Source: Ophioderma brevispina (taxonomy: Eukaryota; Echinodermata; Ophiuroidea; Amphilepidida; Ophiodermatidae). Taken from it: DNA of 64,000 nt. How positions within the stretch are numbered: the first letter of the stretch is position 1; each line of letters starts with the position of its first letter. The stretch is taken from the NCBI GenBank assembly GCA_023653785.1, contig JAMKCH010041248.1, forward strand, positions 1 through 64,000, read 5' to 3'. The notes under the pieces were generated by a model. The model was not told where the DNA came from, ran no database searches, and was given only the letters and a program-made list of their open reading frames with translations. Position numbers and translations under genes: made by a program. This document shows, piece by piece, positions 32,535 through 43,436 of the stretch.

Positions 32535-33590
32535 TCCAATACCGCACGACAGACTTGATTGAACCCAATCACAAGATCATTCACATTTACATTGCTATCA
32601 CTGGTTTGCCTAATGTAGCAATCTGAAGAGATCGTTCCTTGGCAAACGACTGATGATCAATTTCACGAAAGTTCCTCCCTAATTATACGTTTGCCTCTCA
32701 TTATGTCAGTTTCTCCATGCCATACAGCTTATTAAAAGGAGATCATCACGCTAACGCTTTGCGTATTATTCTCGCTGGATTGTGGAAACGGACATGTTGC
32801 CAACAAATAAAGCAGGTGTGTTGGTGGGGATGTTTAGAATTTTAGCGTGATTATACAGTGTGTCCCTCACAAAATGTTACTGTATTCTAATTTTTTTTAA
32901 AAGCGGGACTAATGTCAAACCTTTTTGGTTTTAATATCAGATAGTATAGTCAATGATTCCATGTAATAGACAAATTTTTTGACTACTACTTCCGGCGAAA
33001 ACTTAAAGTTAGCCTACAATTAACCTGGATGTCCCTTTAGCATCTTGCCCCCTATAATTTTTTGGGGTTGTTATTTTTATGTGTAAATATAGGCCCCTAT
33101 GTTTGTATTCTTGCAATGGCCTAACTATCATTTGAAAGCCACTAAAGAAACTCTATTTTTGGTGACAATGTGCCAGTGGCCGATTTAAACTTTTCCTGCA
33201 GCCGTTAATGTATAACTATAGTACTAAGTATTACGTAGTAGTTACAACACAGGTCGCGTGATAACTGCTTATTTGACAGCCTTTTGGTTACTAAAACCAT
33301 TGCTTTTTGGAATTGAAGTTAATAAAGGTTTTCACCGCTACCACGAATTACAAGGTCAAGTGCTCACACAACAACAACAACCAGGTCAACAATGCAATTT
33401 ATATTTAGAACTAAGTCAGTAATCTTTGTCTTTCCACACAGGTGTGACATTTTAATTGGATGAATTGAGCACCATATATAAATATACTAGTCGAGCTCTG
33501 ACTTAAAAATATCTTTGATCGATATATTTGTGTATCGTTCCAAAAAAAAATCCATCCAATTTTATCTTTATGTTTTCAGAATATGACTTA
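32535..33590. other. Gene-free stretch
   Basis: No coding or repeat structure was recognised apart from ACAACAACAACAACC near 33,369. Confidence 0.35.
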
Positions 33591-33591
33591 A

Positions 33592-33926
33592 AGGTGCATG
33601 TTCCGATCGCCGTTGGGACCCCCTTGATTTATCCGGAAGTAGCATCGATTTTAATATCAGATGAAAGGCTGTATTTTTCTCATTGTCGTATTGAAATTTG
33701 AGCCCTCAAATCCATTTCATTCCCAAGATATAAACAAAAAACCGCCGTTTTAGTGGTTAACCATCAATATTAGCACAGTATTGAATAGGGCTTTGCAGCA
33801 TGCATTATTGCGTCTTCCATCAAACCCGCAAGTTTGTTTCCCATGGTACTTGATGGGTGTATGTGCAAGTGCAAGGCACTCATATCAAGTAGAGAACACA
33901 ATACACATAAATCGGAACAAGCACCT
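33592..33926. mobile_element. TTAA-site MITE, AGGTGCATG family
   Basis: The ends AGGTGCATGTTCCGAT and (reverse complement) AGGTGCTTGTTCCGAT sit between TTAA copies at 33,588-33,591 and 33,927-33,930. 335 bp, no coding capacity. The left part (GATCGC, CCC...TTATCCGGAAGT) recurs at 36,964-37,060 and 60,886-60,985, so the family has at least three members here. Confidence 0.8.
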
Positions 33927-33930
33927 TTAA

Positions 33931-34524
33931 ACCCAAATCTAACCAAGGGTTTTTTCTATCTACTACATTCATGAACAAGGGGGAAGGGCTGATTCTTTCG
34001 TAATTAAGGGATAAACATTATCTTGTTTGGTATCAGTGTGTAGCTAAATATATGTCCTTTCTTCAAATAAAGTACAAACATATCAAGTTTTAACAATATG
34101 ACGTCATAGTGACCCGCTGGTTACGCCATTGCATAAATTGCAGAACGCCACGAGTCCTGAAAACAAAAGAATTGCCCGGGAAGAATTGGCCTTAGCAATT
34201 AATCAAATTTATTTGAACTTCATCATCGCAGCAGTGTATGACAATAACAAGCCAGATTAAAATATTTGCAATACAGAGTAAATATCATTATGAAAAAGTA
34301 ATGTAAAAAACAAAGCAAATTTAACAAGCAATGGCATAATAGTAAACATGGTAAATGAAAGTAAAGCTGAAATGTGAAGATCGAGGTTACTGCTAAACGC
34401 AGGGCTTGAAGGTGCAGTGACCTCTTCTTAGGTTCTACACTTTATTAAAAAAAAGAAGATAACACAAGATTATGTTACATTAAGGGACAAGACAAACAGG
34501 ACATAGCAAACACAATCATGTCCA
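33931..34524. other. Gene-free stretch
   Basis: AT-rich, no domain or repeat boundary found. Confidence 0.35.
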
Positions 34525-34800
34525 ACTAGGGAGGAAGAAGGAAGGCAGGAAAGAAAGAAGTAGAGATGGAAGGACGCAAATGACGAAGAAAAGACAGAGG
34601 GGAGGAATAAGGTAAGGAATGATTAAAAGAGGGAGGAAGGAGGAGTGGAAAGAAGGGAAAAAAGAAGGAAGGAAGGCCAAAGGAATGCGAAGGGAAGGAA
34701 TAAGGGACGGAAAGCCTGAAAGAGAATGGAGGGAGGGAATTAATGAAGCAAAGAGGAACAGGGAAAAAAACGAAAAAAACAACAAAAATCAAGAAAAAAG
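34525..34800. repeat. Polypurine tract (GGAA/GAAA-rich)
   Basis: About 275 bases of almost pure A/G on the plus strand. The three frames across it (Glu/Lys/Gly-rich on plus, Phe/Pro/Ser-rich on minus) are products of composition. Such tracts can form triplex (H-DNA). Confidence 0.85.
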
Positions 34801-34938
34801 GTAAATCCAGTATAAAACAGAAAATCGCTAACACCTGATGGCGCAATGATGTATTTGCTTGTGGTCAGACGATGAAGGTAAAGCCTCCTTCAAAATAGGA
34901 AATCATCGAAATTAATCAAAATGGATCGGGGAGGGTTA

Positions 34939-35116
34939 CTAGGGGCGGCGCCTGGGGGTGGCGAGGCGGACGTCCCCTAAGAGTTTCAAAAAAATTTTAA
35001 GCAAAATGTTTTTAAGCAATAAATTGCGTTAACATGAGGATTTTTTTACCTATATGAGGTTAAAATTGTGGCAATGTGTGCCCCTCCCTTAAGATTTTAC
35101 CCTTGCACTGCCCCTG
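34939..35116. mobile_element. hAT-like MITE, relative of the 39.35 kb element
   Basis: The left end CTAGGGGCGGCGCC and right end GCACTGCCCCTG are inverted. The interior shares TTTTTTTACCTATATGAG, GCAATAAATT and GCCCCTCC with 39,351-39,544. The flanking 8-mers no longer match, so this copy is older or rearranged. Confidence 0.6.
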
Positions 35117-35289
35117 AGAGGTCGGCCTACCCATTGAATCAGGATGGTACATGGATGATTGGGGGGGATGAGAGCAAGAGGGGGAACATTAAAAACATCT
35201 TATAAAATCAGGAGGATATGAACTTTTTGAACACACACAAAAAATCGAAATCCTCTATCCACCGGCGTAAACAATGACTGCTACAGTAC

Positions 35290-35350
35290 ATCAATTTGAG
35301 AAAGTGGCGTGGTCTATTGGTTAGCAAGCTTACCACTGGAGCAAAGGGTC
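35290..35350 (+). repeat. Weak tRNA-like block
   Basis: GTGGCGTGGTCTATTGGTTA resembles an A box, and GGTCCCCGGCTCGCG a worn B box. Likely a SINE scrap. Confidence 0.3.
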
Positions 35351-35826
35351 CCCGGCTCGCGATATTTTCTAGCCTAACCAACCCCGGTATACCCCATATA
35401 CTGACGTGTTTTACGCCGATTTTATAGTTGATTCTAACTTCTCTTACTCTAAATATGTTAAAACCGATTAAATCAAGGAAAGGTTTTACGAGAACTCAAA
35501 CCAGGAACCTTTCTATCTGCAGTCTCAAACAAATACACAATGCTATGGAAACCGATTGGGTAGAAAACCATTGTTTTATGATACTTGAATCAATATTTTT
35601 TATGGAATAAAGCTCATACACACTACTATATATATTACAACTATATAATAACAATTGATCGATCATGGACTCTGCTCGTGACTACAAGGTTGTTTTGTGG
35701 GCTTGGTTATGTTAAAAAAATCAAGGGAGGTAAATAACATAGAAAGTGGGTGGGCCGTTGCCCGCCCAGTTAATTTTTGGGCCCACTCATCAGTAATTTA
35801 GCATGCCCAATGGCGCACCCAATTAA

Positions 35827-36189
35827 AGGCACTATCAGTCATTTGCTAAATCAGAAAATCGAAAAAATCATACAAAATTAGATTTTTGCATGTCTGTAAC
35901 AAATACAGGTACCCTAACATATGCTGTAAATGATAGGGCCAGAAGCAACCTAATATGACAAAAGCGGATATATATGTATTAGTCATTACTGTCCGTACAG
36001 ACACTTACTACAACACGTAATTGAATGGAGGGTCATATCTTCGAACACTGCCGTTTTCTTCCTTTCCTGTCAATTCTTCAGTTGGAAAAGGTAACTTATG
36101 AGAATTCTATAGACTTGTCCTTTACCTTTTAGCTATTCCTGCAAATTTCAAATATTTTTACCCTTTCAGTTGAATCACTGATAGTGTCT
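35827..36189. mobile_element. TTAA-site MITE, AGGCACTATCAGT family
   Basis: AGGCACTATCAGTCATTT at the left and AGACACTATCAGTGATTC (reverse complement) at the right, with TTAA on both sides (35,823-35,826 and 36,190-36,193). 363 bp, non-coding. Confidence 0.78.
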
Positions 36190-36620
36190 TTAATTATTTG
36201 ACCCACCCAGTATATTACCTGGTTTAACATATGTTAGTGAAATTGGAGAGGGTCCGTTTGTAGATTTTAACGTTAAGGATAAATAATTTGAAGTGTGTAA
36301 AATGGACTGTGTGAACTATTTTCCGGTTACCGTAAACAAAGAATATTTAGCCTGTATAGTGTGGTTTGGTGTGTATTCCCGTAGGATTTTCATGCGAAAA
36401 TTATTTTTTTGTTGCTGCTTGGGTTTCAATAGGGCCTAGATTGTCAGAAAATGATGGGGTGCATATTTTCGGACTGCTTCCCCCTTCTTTAAGGGGGAAA
36501 TGTTAGTACAGGGAAAATTTATAATCGAATTTAAATTGTGTTTTAATGTACACTAGCGCATTCGTCTCTTTATAAGGATTGGAAAAAGTATAATTTGCCT
36601 AGGTTTCAACCTTTAGTTAA

Positions 36621-36959
36621 CGCGGTGTAGCCCCATAATGGTTCAAGGTCACACGGGGATGTTGTTTTAAGTGGTGTCAAATGATTCCTCTTGTCATACT
36701 GAAGCAGAAAATGCATTTTAACTGATTTGGTGTCATCACCATTGAAACATCCAGAGAAAGTTCTAGTGACCCCCATAGACCATGTAGACCTTTGGTTAAT
36801 TTTGCTATGTGATTAGCCAAACAAATGTCACACACTGCAAAATAGCACATTTGGATCCTATACAATACGAACAACTTTTCACCAGTTTCAACAAAAATCT
36901 GAGCACCGGGTAAATTTTTACCTCAGGATGACCTTGAACCATTATGGGGCTGTACCGCT
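36621..36959. mobile_element. TTAA-site MITE, AGCCCCATAATGG family
   Basis: CGCGGTGTAGCCCCATAATG and (reverse complement) AGCGGTACAGCCCCATAATG, both continuing GTTCAAGGTCA, form 30-bp ends between TTAA at 36,617-36,620 and 36,960-36,963. 339 bp. The 65-codon minus frame inside has no motif. Confidence 0.82.
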
Positions 36960-36963
36960 TTAA

Positions 36964-37135
36964 AGGTCCATGGCCAGATCGCTAATAGCCTCGTCCCCAG
37001 GAAGCCCAGATTTTACCGGAAGTGGTCAACATTTTGGTATCTGAAGAAAGCTACACTCTAAATGCAAAAGAGTGAATTTCACTCTTTTAGAAGTGGCAAC
37101 TGCAGGGTCCACCTTGAAAAGAGTGAAATTCACAC
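36964..37135. repeat. Left end of an AGGTCCATG-family element directly abutting the previous one
   Basis: AGGTCCATGGCCAGATCGC begins immediately after the shared TTAA at 36,960-36,963, then CCTCGTCCCC and TTTACCGGAAGTGG, matching 60,886-60,985 closely and 33,592 more distantly. The right end was not found. From 37,060 a second inverted motif (AAAGAGTGAATTTCACTCTTTT and AAAGAGTGAAATTCAC) suggests another small element. Confidence 0.5.
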
Positions 37136-37219
37136 CTTTCAAAGAAACCACACTTTTTGGGTCAAATGTTATCTTGATAATACAAAAGCATTATCATTGT
37201 ATTATTTGTTTATTTATAA

Positions 37220-37980
37220 AGAGTAAATTTGAGCAAAACAAGCGATTTCGGTTGTGGTCTAGATGGGCTGGTTGGGACTTGCTCCGTCAGCAGCTTTCCG
37301 TGACAAACACCGCCCGGTTGGCCCCTTACGTTAAAAGGTCCTGCGGGCAATTAGCAGAAGATAGACATGGACTGGCATTACGTTCATGTTCGGCCCATAT
37401 CCATTCCGTGTATGCCGGTCGCTCCTGAACGACAAACAGATTAATTAGATTGCAACTATATGTGATATATGACATTCAATGTAATGACTGCAACTCCCGC
37501 TACGTCGGTGAGACAGAAAGCCCACTACTAAAACTTCTTAAAGAACATAGACGTGAATCATCTCCAGTTGGCGCACACATGAAATCTCACAAACATGATT
37601 TTGCCACGGAAAAGGTTAAAATCTTAAACACTGACTCCCGTTGTTTCAACTGAGTGTAACAAAAGGCTATTGTACATCGCATCCAGCGCGGATTTAAGGA
37701 AAAGGGGCCCTGTCGACAGCTTAAGGTGGGACCCTTAAGCGTCGCTTACGACGCATGACGAAATTCTGAAAATCTGGTCTTAAATTGGCACCTATTGATC
37801 CTGATGTATTTTTTTTGGGGGGGGTATGGGGGCCCTGAAGCAATATTTTAGGCGGGGCCTGTCAGCAGCTGCGACACTGCTGACTCTTGAATCCACCACT
37901 GATGCTCACGGTCAATCCGGATCGCATCAGGGACAAGAGCCTCCACCACTACCGGACCCATGCTATCACTCGGTCATCAG
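37220..37980 (+). pseudogene. Penelope-like element fragment with GIY-YIG endonuclease
   Basis: The block 37,447-37,653 reads QLYVIYDIQCNDCNSRYVGE then KLLKEHRRESSPVGAHMKSH and ATEKVKILNTDSRCFN, the GIY-YIG nuclease layout (IYDI / YVGET, Arg in the helix, a Cys pair) found at the C-terminus of Penelope-like retroelements. The preceding frame to 37,428 is likely part of the same element but not recognisable as RT. A hAT-like insert (37,684-37,901) splits it; after it, LTVNPDRIRDKSLHHYRTHA continues. Stops occur throughout. Confidence 0.7.
37684..37901. mobile_element. hAT-like MITE inside the Penelope fragment
   Basis: CAGCGCGGATTTAAGG and (reverse complement) CAGTGGTGGATTCAAGAG are matching ends of the common CAGTGGCGGATCC type. 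Flanking 8-mers ATCGCATC and ATGCTCAC are only loosely alike. The position is supported by the Penelope reading resuming on the far side. Confidence 0.6.
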
Positions 37981-38144
37981 TCGCATTGACTTGGATACAT
38001 CTTGAGGGCATGTAGCTTCTATCCAGCTTCAAGAAAGCTTAGCGTCCTGAAAAGACCGCGGTTTGATGACGGTCAAACTTCAATAGCCAATATTTAAAGG
38101 TGAGACTTTTGAAATTTAATAATAAAAAAAAATGAATGTTTGCA

Positions 38145-38255
38145 AGAAGAGGGGGGGGAGGGAAAAGAGGGAGGAAGGGGGGGAGGAAGGAAAGGGGAAA
38201 GGGGGGAGGGGAAGAGGGGGAGAGGTGGGGGGAGGGGGAGGGGGGGGGGGGGCTA
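38145..38255. repeat. G-rich polypurine tract
   Basis: Nearly pure G with A over 110 bases on the plus strand, including several runs of five or more G, so G-quadruplex formation is possible. The Pro/Ser/Phe-rich minus frame over it is compositional. Confidence 0.85.
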
Positions 38256-39342
38256 GTAAACAAAAGAGGCTGAGGGTCAAAAGACACCCCATTAATTAAG
38301 TTTCCGGTTCAATGGTTGAGAGGCATCCTTTGCAAAATGCATCCCATTCAGGAGGAATTTCTGCTCCTCTTGTCCTATTGGCAGGTTTTAATAAGTAGAC
38401 TTTGAAGTGTACAGGTGTTGCCATGGGTTTCCTTTCATCCAATAATGTTTCTGTCCAAATTTGAGTCTTGCCCCAGTCCAGTTAACCGCTGGCGCGTGCC
38501 AAATTGTGTACAATGTTTTTCTATTAGTGTGACTGCGCACTATGATGAGATTGCGATTGATGCCGTATTGAAATTGTGTTTACACAATTTTGGCACTCGC
38601 CCCCTCTTAATTTTGGTCGTTCCAGACATGCTCGGCGATGGCCAATTTTGTGTGTTGCCAGGCTGAGTCGCTTTCTGGGGTCGGTAATTCCCATCGGTCT
38701 TCTTTTTCAATGATCTGCCGGTTCACCAATTTCACTTTTATCATATGAGCCACAAAGGTTTAATAATAAACCAGTTGGAGTTCCGTGGACGGTAGGATAT
38801 ACTAGTTGTTGCCGTAGAGTGTTAGTAGTCTTAATACACGCGTAGATCTTCTTCTGTAGAACTTGCGAATAGCCTCAGACTACCGCAGTAAGGCAGATGC
38901 AGAGCAACTGTACGGTTAGGGGTCGATCCATGGACAGAGACAGTACCGGAGCCTTGTGAGTGAAGTCGTGACGAACATTAAAGGTCTTGGATGTGACCTT
39001 TTTCACATTCCTTTTCCATATTGTTCGACAGAACATTGTCAGCTCTTGAATAGAGATCGAAGCACGGAGGGTTTGTCTGACACTGGATAATGAGAGTCAA
39101 AATTGGTCGGTGTGGGTTTTCTTGCGATTGACAGTTTGGTCAAAGAAGAGAAAGGTCAGGTTTTTTCTAACCAAAAAATAGCGAGCAAAGCGATCTGTCC
39201 GAGTGAATGTAATGACCCCTACTCGGTCCCTAGGAACATTGGTAAATTGGCATCTTCTCTTCAAGACCACTTCAAAATGCTGAAGTGTCCTGTTGTCACA
39301 AGAATGGGAGTTTGGATATGACCTAACACTAGGTACTAAACT
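38256..39342. other. Gene-free stretch
   Basis: The plus frame 38,415-38,666 (83 codons) and the plus/minus pair near 39,100-39,390 lack family features. Nothing else was found. Confidence 0.35.
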
Positions 39343-39350
39343 GTGTACAT

Positions 39351-39544
39351 CAGGGGTGGCGCCGGTGTGTGGGGGGGGGGGGGGAGGGGGTGGCATTGTC
39401 GGGGTGGCCGCTCCCCTGATAGTGTTTCAAATTCAGGAAAAACAGGATTGTATGCAATAAATTACGTAAAATCTAGTTTTTTTACCTATATGAGTAAACT
39501 GGTGTATGGTTCGCCCCTCCTAATTTACCCAGCGGCCGCCCCTG
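39351..39544. mobile_element. hAT MITE with perfect 8-bp target duplication
   Basis: CAGGGGTGGCGCC and (reverse complement) CAGGGGCGGCCGC ends; GTGTACAT flanks at 39,343-39,350 and 39,545-39,552. 194 bp, with a long G run near the left end. It shares its interior with 34,939-35,116. Confidence 0.85.
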
Positions 39545-39760
39545 GTGTACATGGTGCAGAACTTAATGTGACTTTTCAGCACACCAGATGAAAACACTGT
39601 TACCCACACATAACGGTATAGCGATCTATTTCCACCGACACTTCGGAAGGTAAATTACTTTAATTCGCATCGTAGGTCTTTTTTGAATATGTTATGGTCA
39701 TTATGAAAGCTTAAATTGGTAGCACATTTTTTTACACGTTATTCTTTTCATTGAATTTAT

Positions 39761-40750
39761 TGTTATATATCCTCCATTTTTTTTTTTTTTTTTTTTTTAA
39801 AGTAATATTATTTTCTCAATTTTTATTTGAGAAAAGATTTTCTCCGGAAAAGCACTTGTTTACTATAAAAGAGAGAAAGGGGATTCCCCTAGAGTTGTTT
39901 ATGCAAGTGCACCTGTTTAGATGCACAAAGGGGAAGTGGGGAATCCCCAAGGATGCTAAACTTAGAACGTTATGTTTTCAGATCAAACATTTGTAAATCA
40001 GGGATTCCCCCCAAAGTCTATATGAAAGTGATGTTTCAGATGAATAATTTATGTGGATTTCAATTGGTCAGGCTGGGGCAGGGTTATGTTTATGCTGATT
40101 CTGTAGGTAATATCTATTTTTAGACTGGGATTCTTGTGAAGTCCATATAACATTTGAGATTGAGTAAGTCTCGCCGTCAGCAGTTTGGCAATCACTATAC
40201 AGTATGTTTCTAGCTATTTTTTATCTACAATAATGGTAGATCTATGCTCCACAAAGGTGCCAGATTAGTATGTTTTATATTCATGTGAGCAAGTGCTGTA
40301 AAGTAATTCTACTGTCGTCTTTTAGCCGAAGTGCTGGGAATCAATAGGATTCCAACTTGTTGACAGATTAGAAAATCGTGGTGATTATCTTGAGCTGATG
40401 TACTGTGGAATATGTCGTCGAGGACTTAGGTAACCTTTGTCGTCGTGAACTGCTGGACCAAAGTTTTCTTCAGGACTAAATATTCCGATGGGAATATTCC
40501 TGATGATTTCTAAGCTTGACTTTTGCCTGCTGTCTTTGGAGTCTTCGCTGTGAGACATCTCATCGTTGAACTGCAACGCTTCTTGAGGAGATTAATGGAC
40601 ATTCTGTTTACGATTAAGTATACAGTAATCTTAAATAATTGGTGTACTTTTATGTAATGGTTTGTTTTGGACAATACCAAATTCTTGAACCAATTACAAA
40701 TCATAAAAATTCTGTTATTTGTATAATCAGATCACTTTGCACAATGCTCA
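39761..40750 (+). repeat. LTR-like dispersed repeat, copy 2 (uninterrupted)
   Basis: TGTTATATATCCTCC at the start and ...CACAATGCTCA at the end. TTAT precedes and follows it, a possible 4-bp duplication of a solo LTR. It shows the unoccupied site for the TTAA element in copy 1. The 30-base T-rich run at 39,777 is expanded relative to copy 1. Confidence 0.55.
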
Positions 40751-41631
40751 TTATTTGTGGTTGAAATGTAATTTCTGACCTTTGACCGCCTACGAGACGC
40801 CATAACAGAATGTCTACAATCATTCGGTAAAAGTTATTTATGTTTTTACTGTTGTGAAACAATAAAGCAATGACACGTAGTACCATTTATTACATCTGTA
40901 ATATCTGTAATATGTTATTAACAACACAGAATGACACAAATTTTGGTTTTCAACAGCTGTACAATCATAATATCTTTTTCAGACACGGTATTCTACATCA
41001 TGACGAGCTGGTATGTTAGCAGGGTATGGTTGGTCAGGGTGATATCAGCACGTACCATCTCCAACAAGAACACCAACAATAAGAAAATCAACACGAACAA
41101 GAACAACAGCACAACCCATAAACCCCCGCTCACCACCACCACCACCACCATCACAACCACCACCACTAGATTATGATCTAATAGCAACTAAATGCAAGAA
41201 AAATTGAACTTTCAAATTATTGTTAATGTCCTTGTTTGCTTTATGAAGACCAATTAAACACTCAATCTTCTTTACATTCCCTATAATTCTATTATTTTAT
41301 TCTAATGAGGAAAAAGTAACAACTTGCGATAGACGATTGACACATCTGTTTGAACCATGGCACAGCCGTCCATATTGTTTTTAGATATGGGGACGTTCTT
41401 TGCGAGCCGTTATAGTTGTTGCAACCAATACCAGTTTACGGAAGGTGCGTACCAGTATAAAGAAACTGAGTATCCCATGAGGGATGTCCTAGCGACACGT
41501 CAACATGTACGGAATAACCGTGACCTTGTAGACGAGGCCATTTGGTAGCAGTACTGAAACAAGTGATGCGTACAGCAATCTATGAGAATACGATGGCTAG
41601 ATTGGGTGGTATTACATTCAATTACACTCAA
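40751..41631. other. Stretch with an ACC microsatellite and an unidentified 63-codon frame
   Basis: (ACC)n lies at 41,135-41,167. The plus frame 41,357-41,548 (MAQPSILFLDMGTFFASRYS, then an acidic/basic C-terminus ending NNRDLVDEAIW) starts with an ATG in a fair context and has ordinary composition, but I recognise no family and see no splice support. Confidence 0.3.
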
Positions 41632-41794
41632 GCTTTGGGGGTTATAGTAGATAAGGGGGTTTAGTAATAGCGGGTTACTGTAAAAGGACAGAATAGCCAA
41701 AAAAAAGACAGTGGAAAAGTCGTAGTATAATATTATAGTACCACTTTTTTCCTCTCAGGAAAAATATACACAGGGAAAAAGTGGTATAGTTATA
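41632..41794. repeat. Dispersed repeat shared with 46.7-47.0 kb
   Basis: AGCTTTGGGGGTTATAGTAG and GATAAGGGGGTTTAGTAAT, then GGTTACTGTAAAAGGACA, recur at 46,921-47,005. The following GGGAAAAAGTGGTATAGT resembles the tandem unit at 46,708-46,815. The two patches bracket the LINE at 41.8-46.6 kb. Confidence 0.6.
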
Positions 41795-42127
41795 TTTCAT
41801 TTCATTCATTCTTTATTTTCCATAAAAACAGACAAAATACAACTGGATGAACGTAATACATACATATTAACATAAGAAATACACATTTCATTTTAGGGAG
41901 GAAGTGGTCGAAAGGTCAGTAAGGCCAGATGTAACCACCACCTTGAAATTAAAATGACTTTATGATATGATTCTTAATGCCCATTTTTGAAGTCTGTTTG
42001 TGGTTTTTCCAAATTATTTGCACAAGAGCTCCCCCAGTAATTACATAATTTATATATGGTAGACAAGTGTACAATAAAAGTTAGATAATATGCGCCATGT
42101 TATCAGTCCCAACGAAGCGGTAAAGCG

Positions 42128-43436
42128 TTACGTATTGTAAAAGTAACGTACATACATCATAATTCCCACAATGCAATGCAACTTTTTAAAGAAATACATA
42201 AGGTTTCAACATTTTACCCCGGGACAGTTTATCTTTACAGTTCTGAAGCTGCAATCTTCACTACATAGAGTTTTAAAGCTTATCAACAAAATGTATGTGC
42301 GGATTTTTGATATCTTTTTTCAAGTAAAAGATATTAATTAAGAAAATTGGTATGACGTCATCAGTGATATTTTTTTTCAATATTTAAATTTCGAGACATG
42401 AAATCAAAATTTTGACACATAGAATTTTGTTTATAATGTTGTTTGGCATTAGTTCTGAATCAGTATCTTTTCTCGTCTCAAAACTGAGAATCCCGAGAGG
42501 ATTTTCTAAAATTCTTTTGCAAACACACCCAAAAGTAACTCCCCACCCCTGAAATTTGTGTCAAGTTCAAACGATACATCGCATTATACATTTAGGGATA
42601 AATTGGAAGCGTGTTTTATTTACGCGTTTATTTTGAACACCACTCATTTATGGCGATCGATGGAGTATTGTTGAAGTTATGCCCACTTGACCGAACCCAC
42701 CCCGGGATTTAGAAGTTGCAGTAATCCTATTGACCGTTAGAAGTTGAAATCAGTGCAATCCTCTTCTCTGCGTAAGAGTAACTGGTTGTGTGAAAATAGA
42801 GACATCCGTTACTTCCTGCTAGACACCGGCGACAAAATCAGGCATTTCAAATGTCACAAATGTGATAGCATTACTTCGGCTGATTCAAACACTTAACTTA
42901 ATGTTAATCTTCATTAATGTGTGAATCCAACGCACTTTTAGCGAACTCTTTACATTAATTTCGGGTTATGGCACTTACTCAGATCGTCTGAAATTTGAAT
43001 GCTAACTGGTATGTCGTGCAAATTCTTTATCCAAATGTTGTACCATATGCTGCTGCCCGACTTTCACTTTGACCAAACCCACCCCATGATTTAAAAGTTG
43101 CCCGTAAATCCATTGACATCATCCTGTTTGCAGATTGAAATCAGTGCAATCCTCTTCTCTGCATGACAATTCTCCTTCTCTATAGGGCTTACTGCAACGT
43201 TTAAATCCTGGGATGGGTTCGGTCAAGTGGGCATAACTTCAACATACTTCATCAATCGCCACAAATGAGGTGTCAAAATGCGTGTAAATAAACACCGCTT
43301 CCAATTATATCCCATATTCTAATGCGATTTATCGTTTGAACTTGTCAGACAAATTTCAGGGGTGGAGTTACTTTTTGGGGTTTATTTCTTTATAATTTGG
43401 TGACGTATGTACGTACTTTTACGTATACGTACAAGT
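42128..43436. mobile_element. Inverted-repeat DNA element, 1.3 kb
   Basis: Left TTACGTATTGTAAAAGTAAC... and right (reverse complement) GTACGTATACGTAAAAGTAC..., both running on into ACGTACATAC, form the ends. A second, longer inverted pair lies inside: 42,540-42,790 against 43,060-43,380, including GTTGAAGTTATGCCCACTTG, GACCGAACCCACCCC and GAAATCAGTGCAATCCTCTT blocks in mirrored positions. No transposase is seen. A shorter copy is at 1-555. The exact target duplication is unresolved. Confidence 0.72.

Noticed and set aside
34516..34846. Phe/Pro/Ser-rich and Glu/Lys-rich proteins
   Set aside because: Produced by the polypurine tract.
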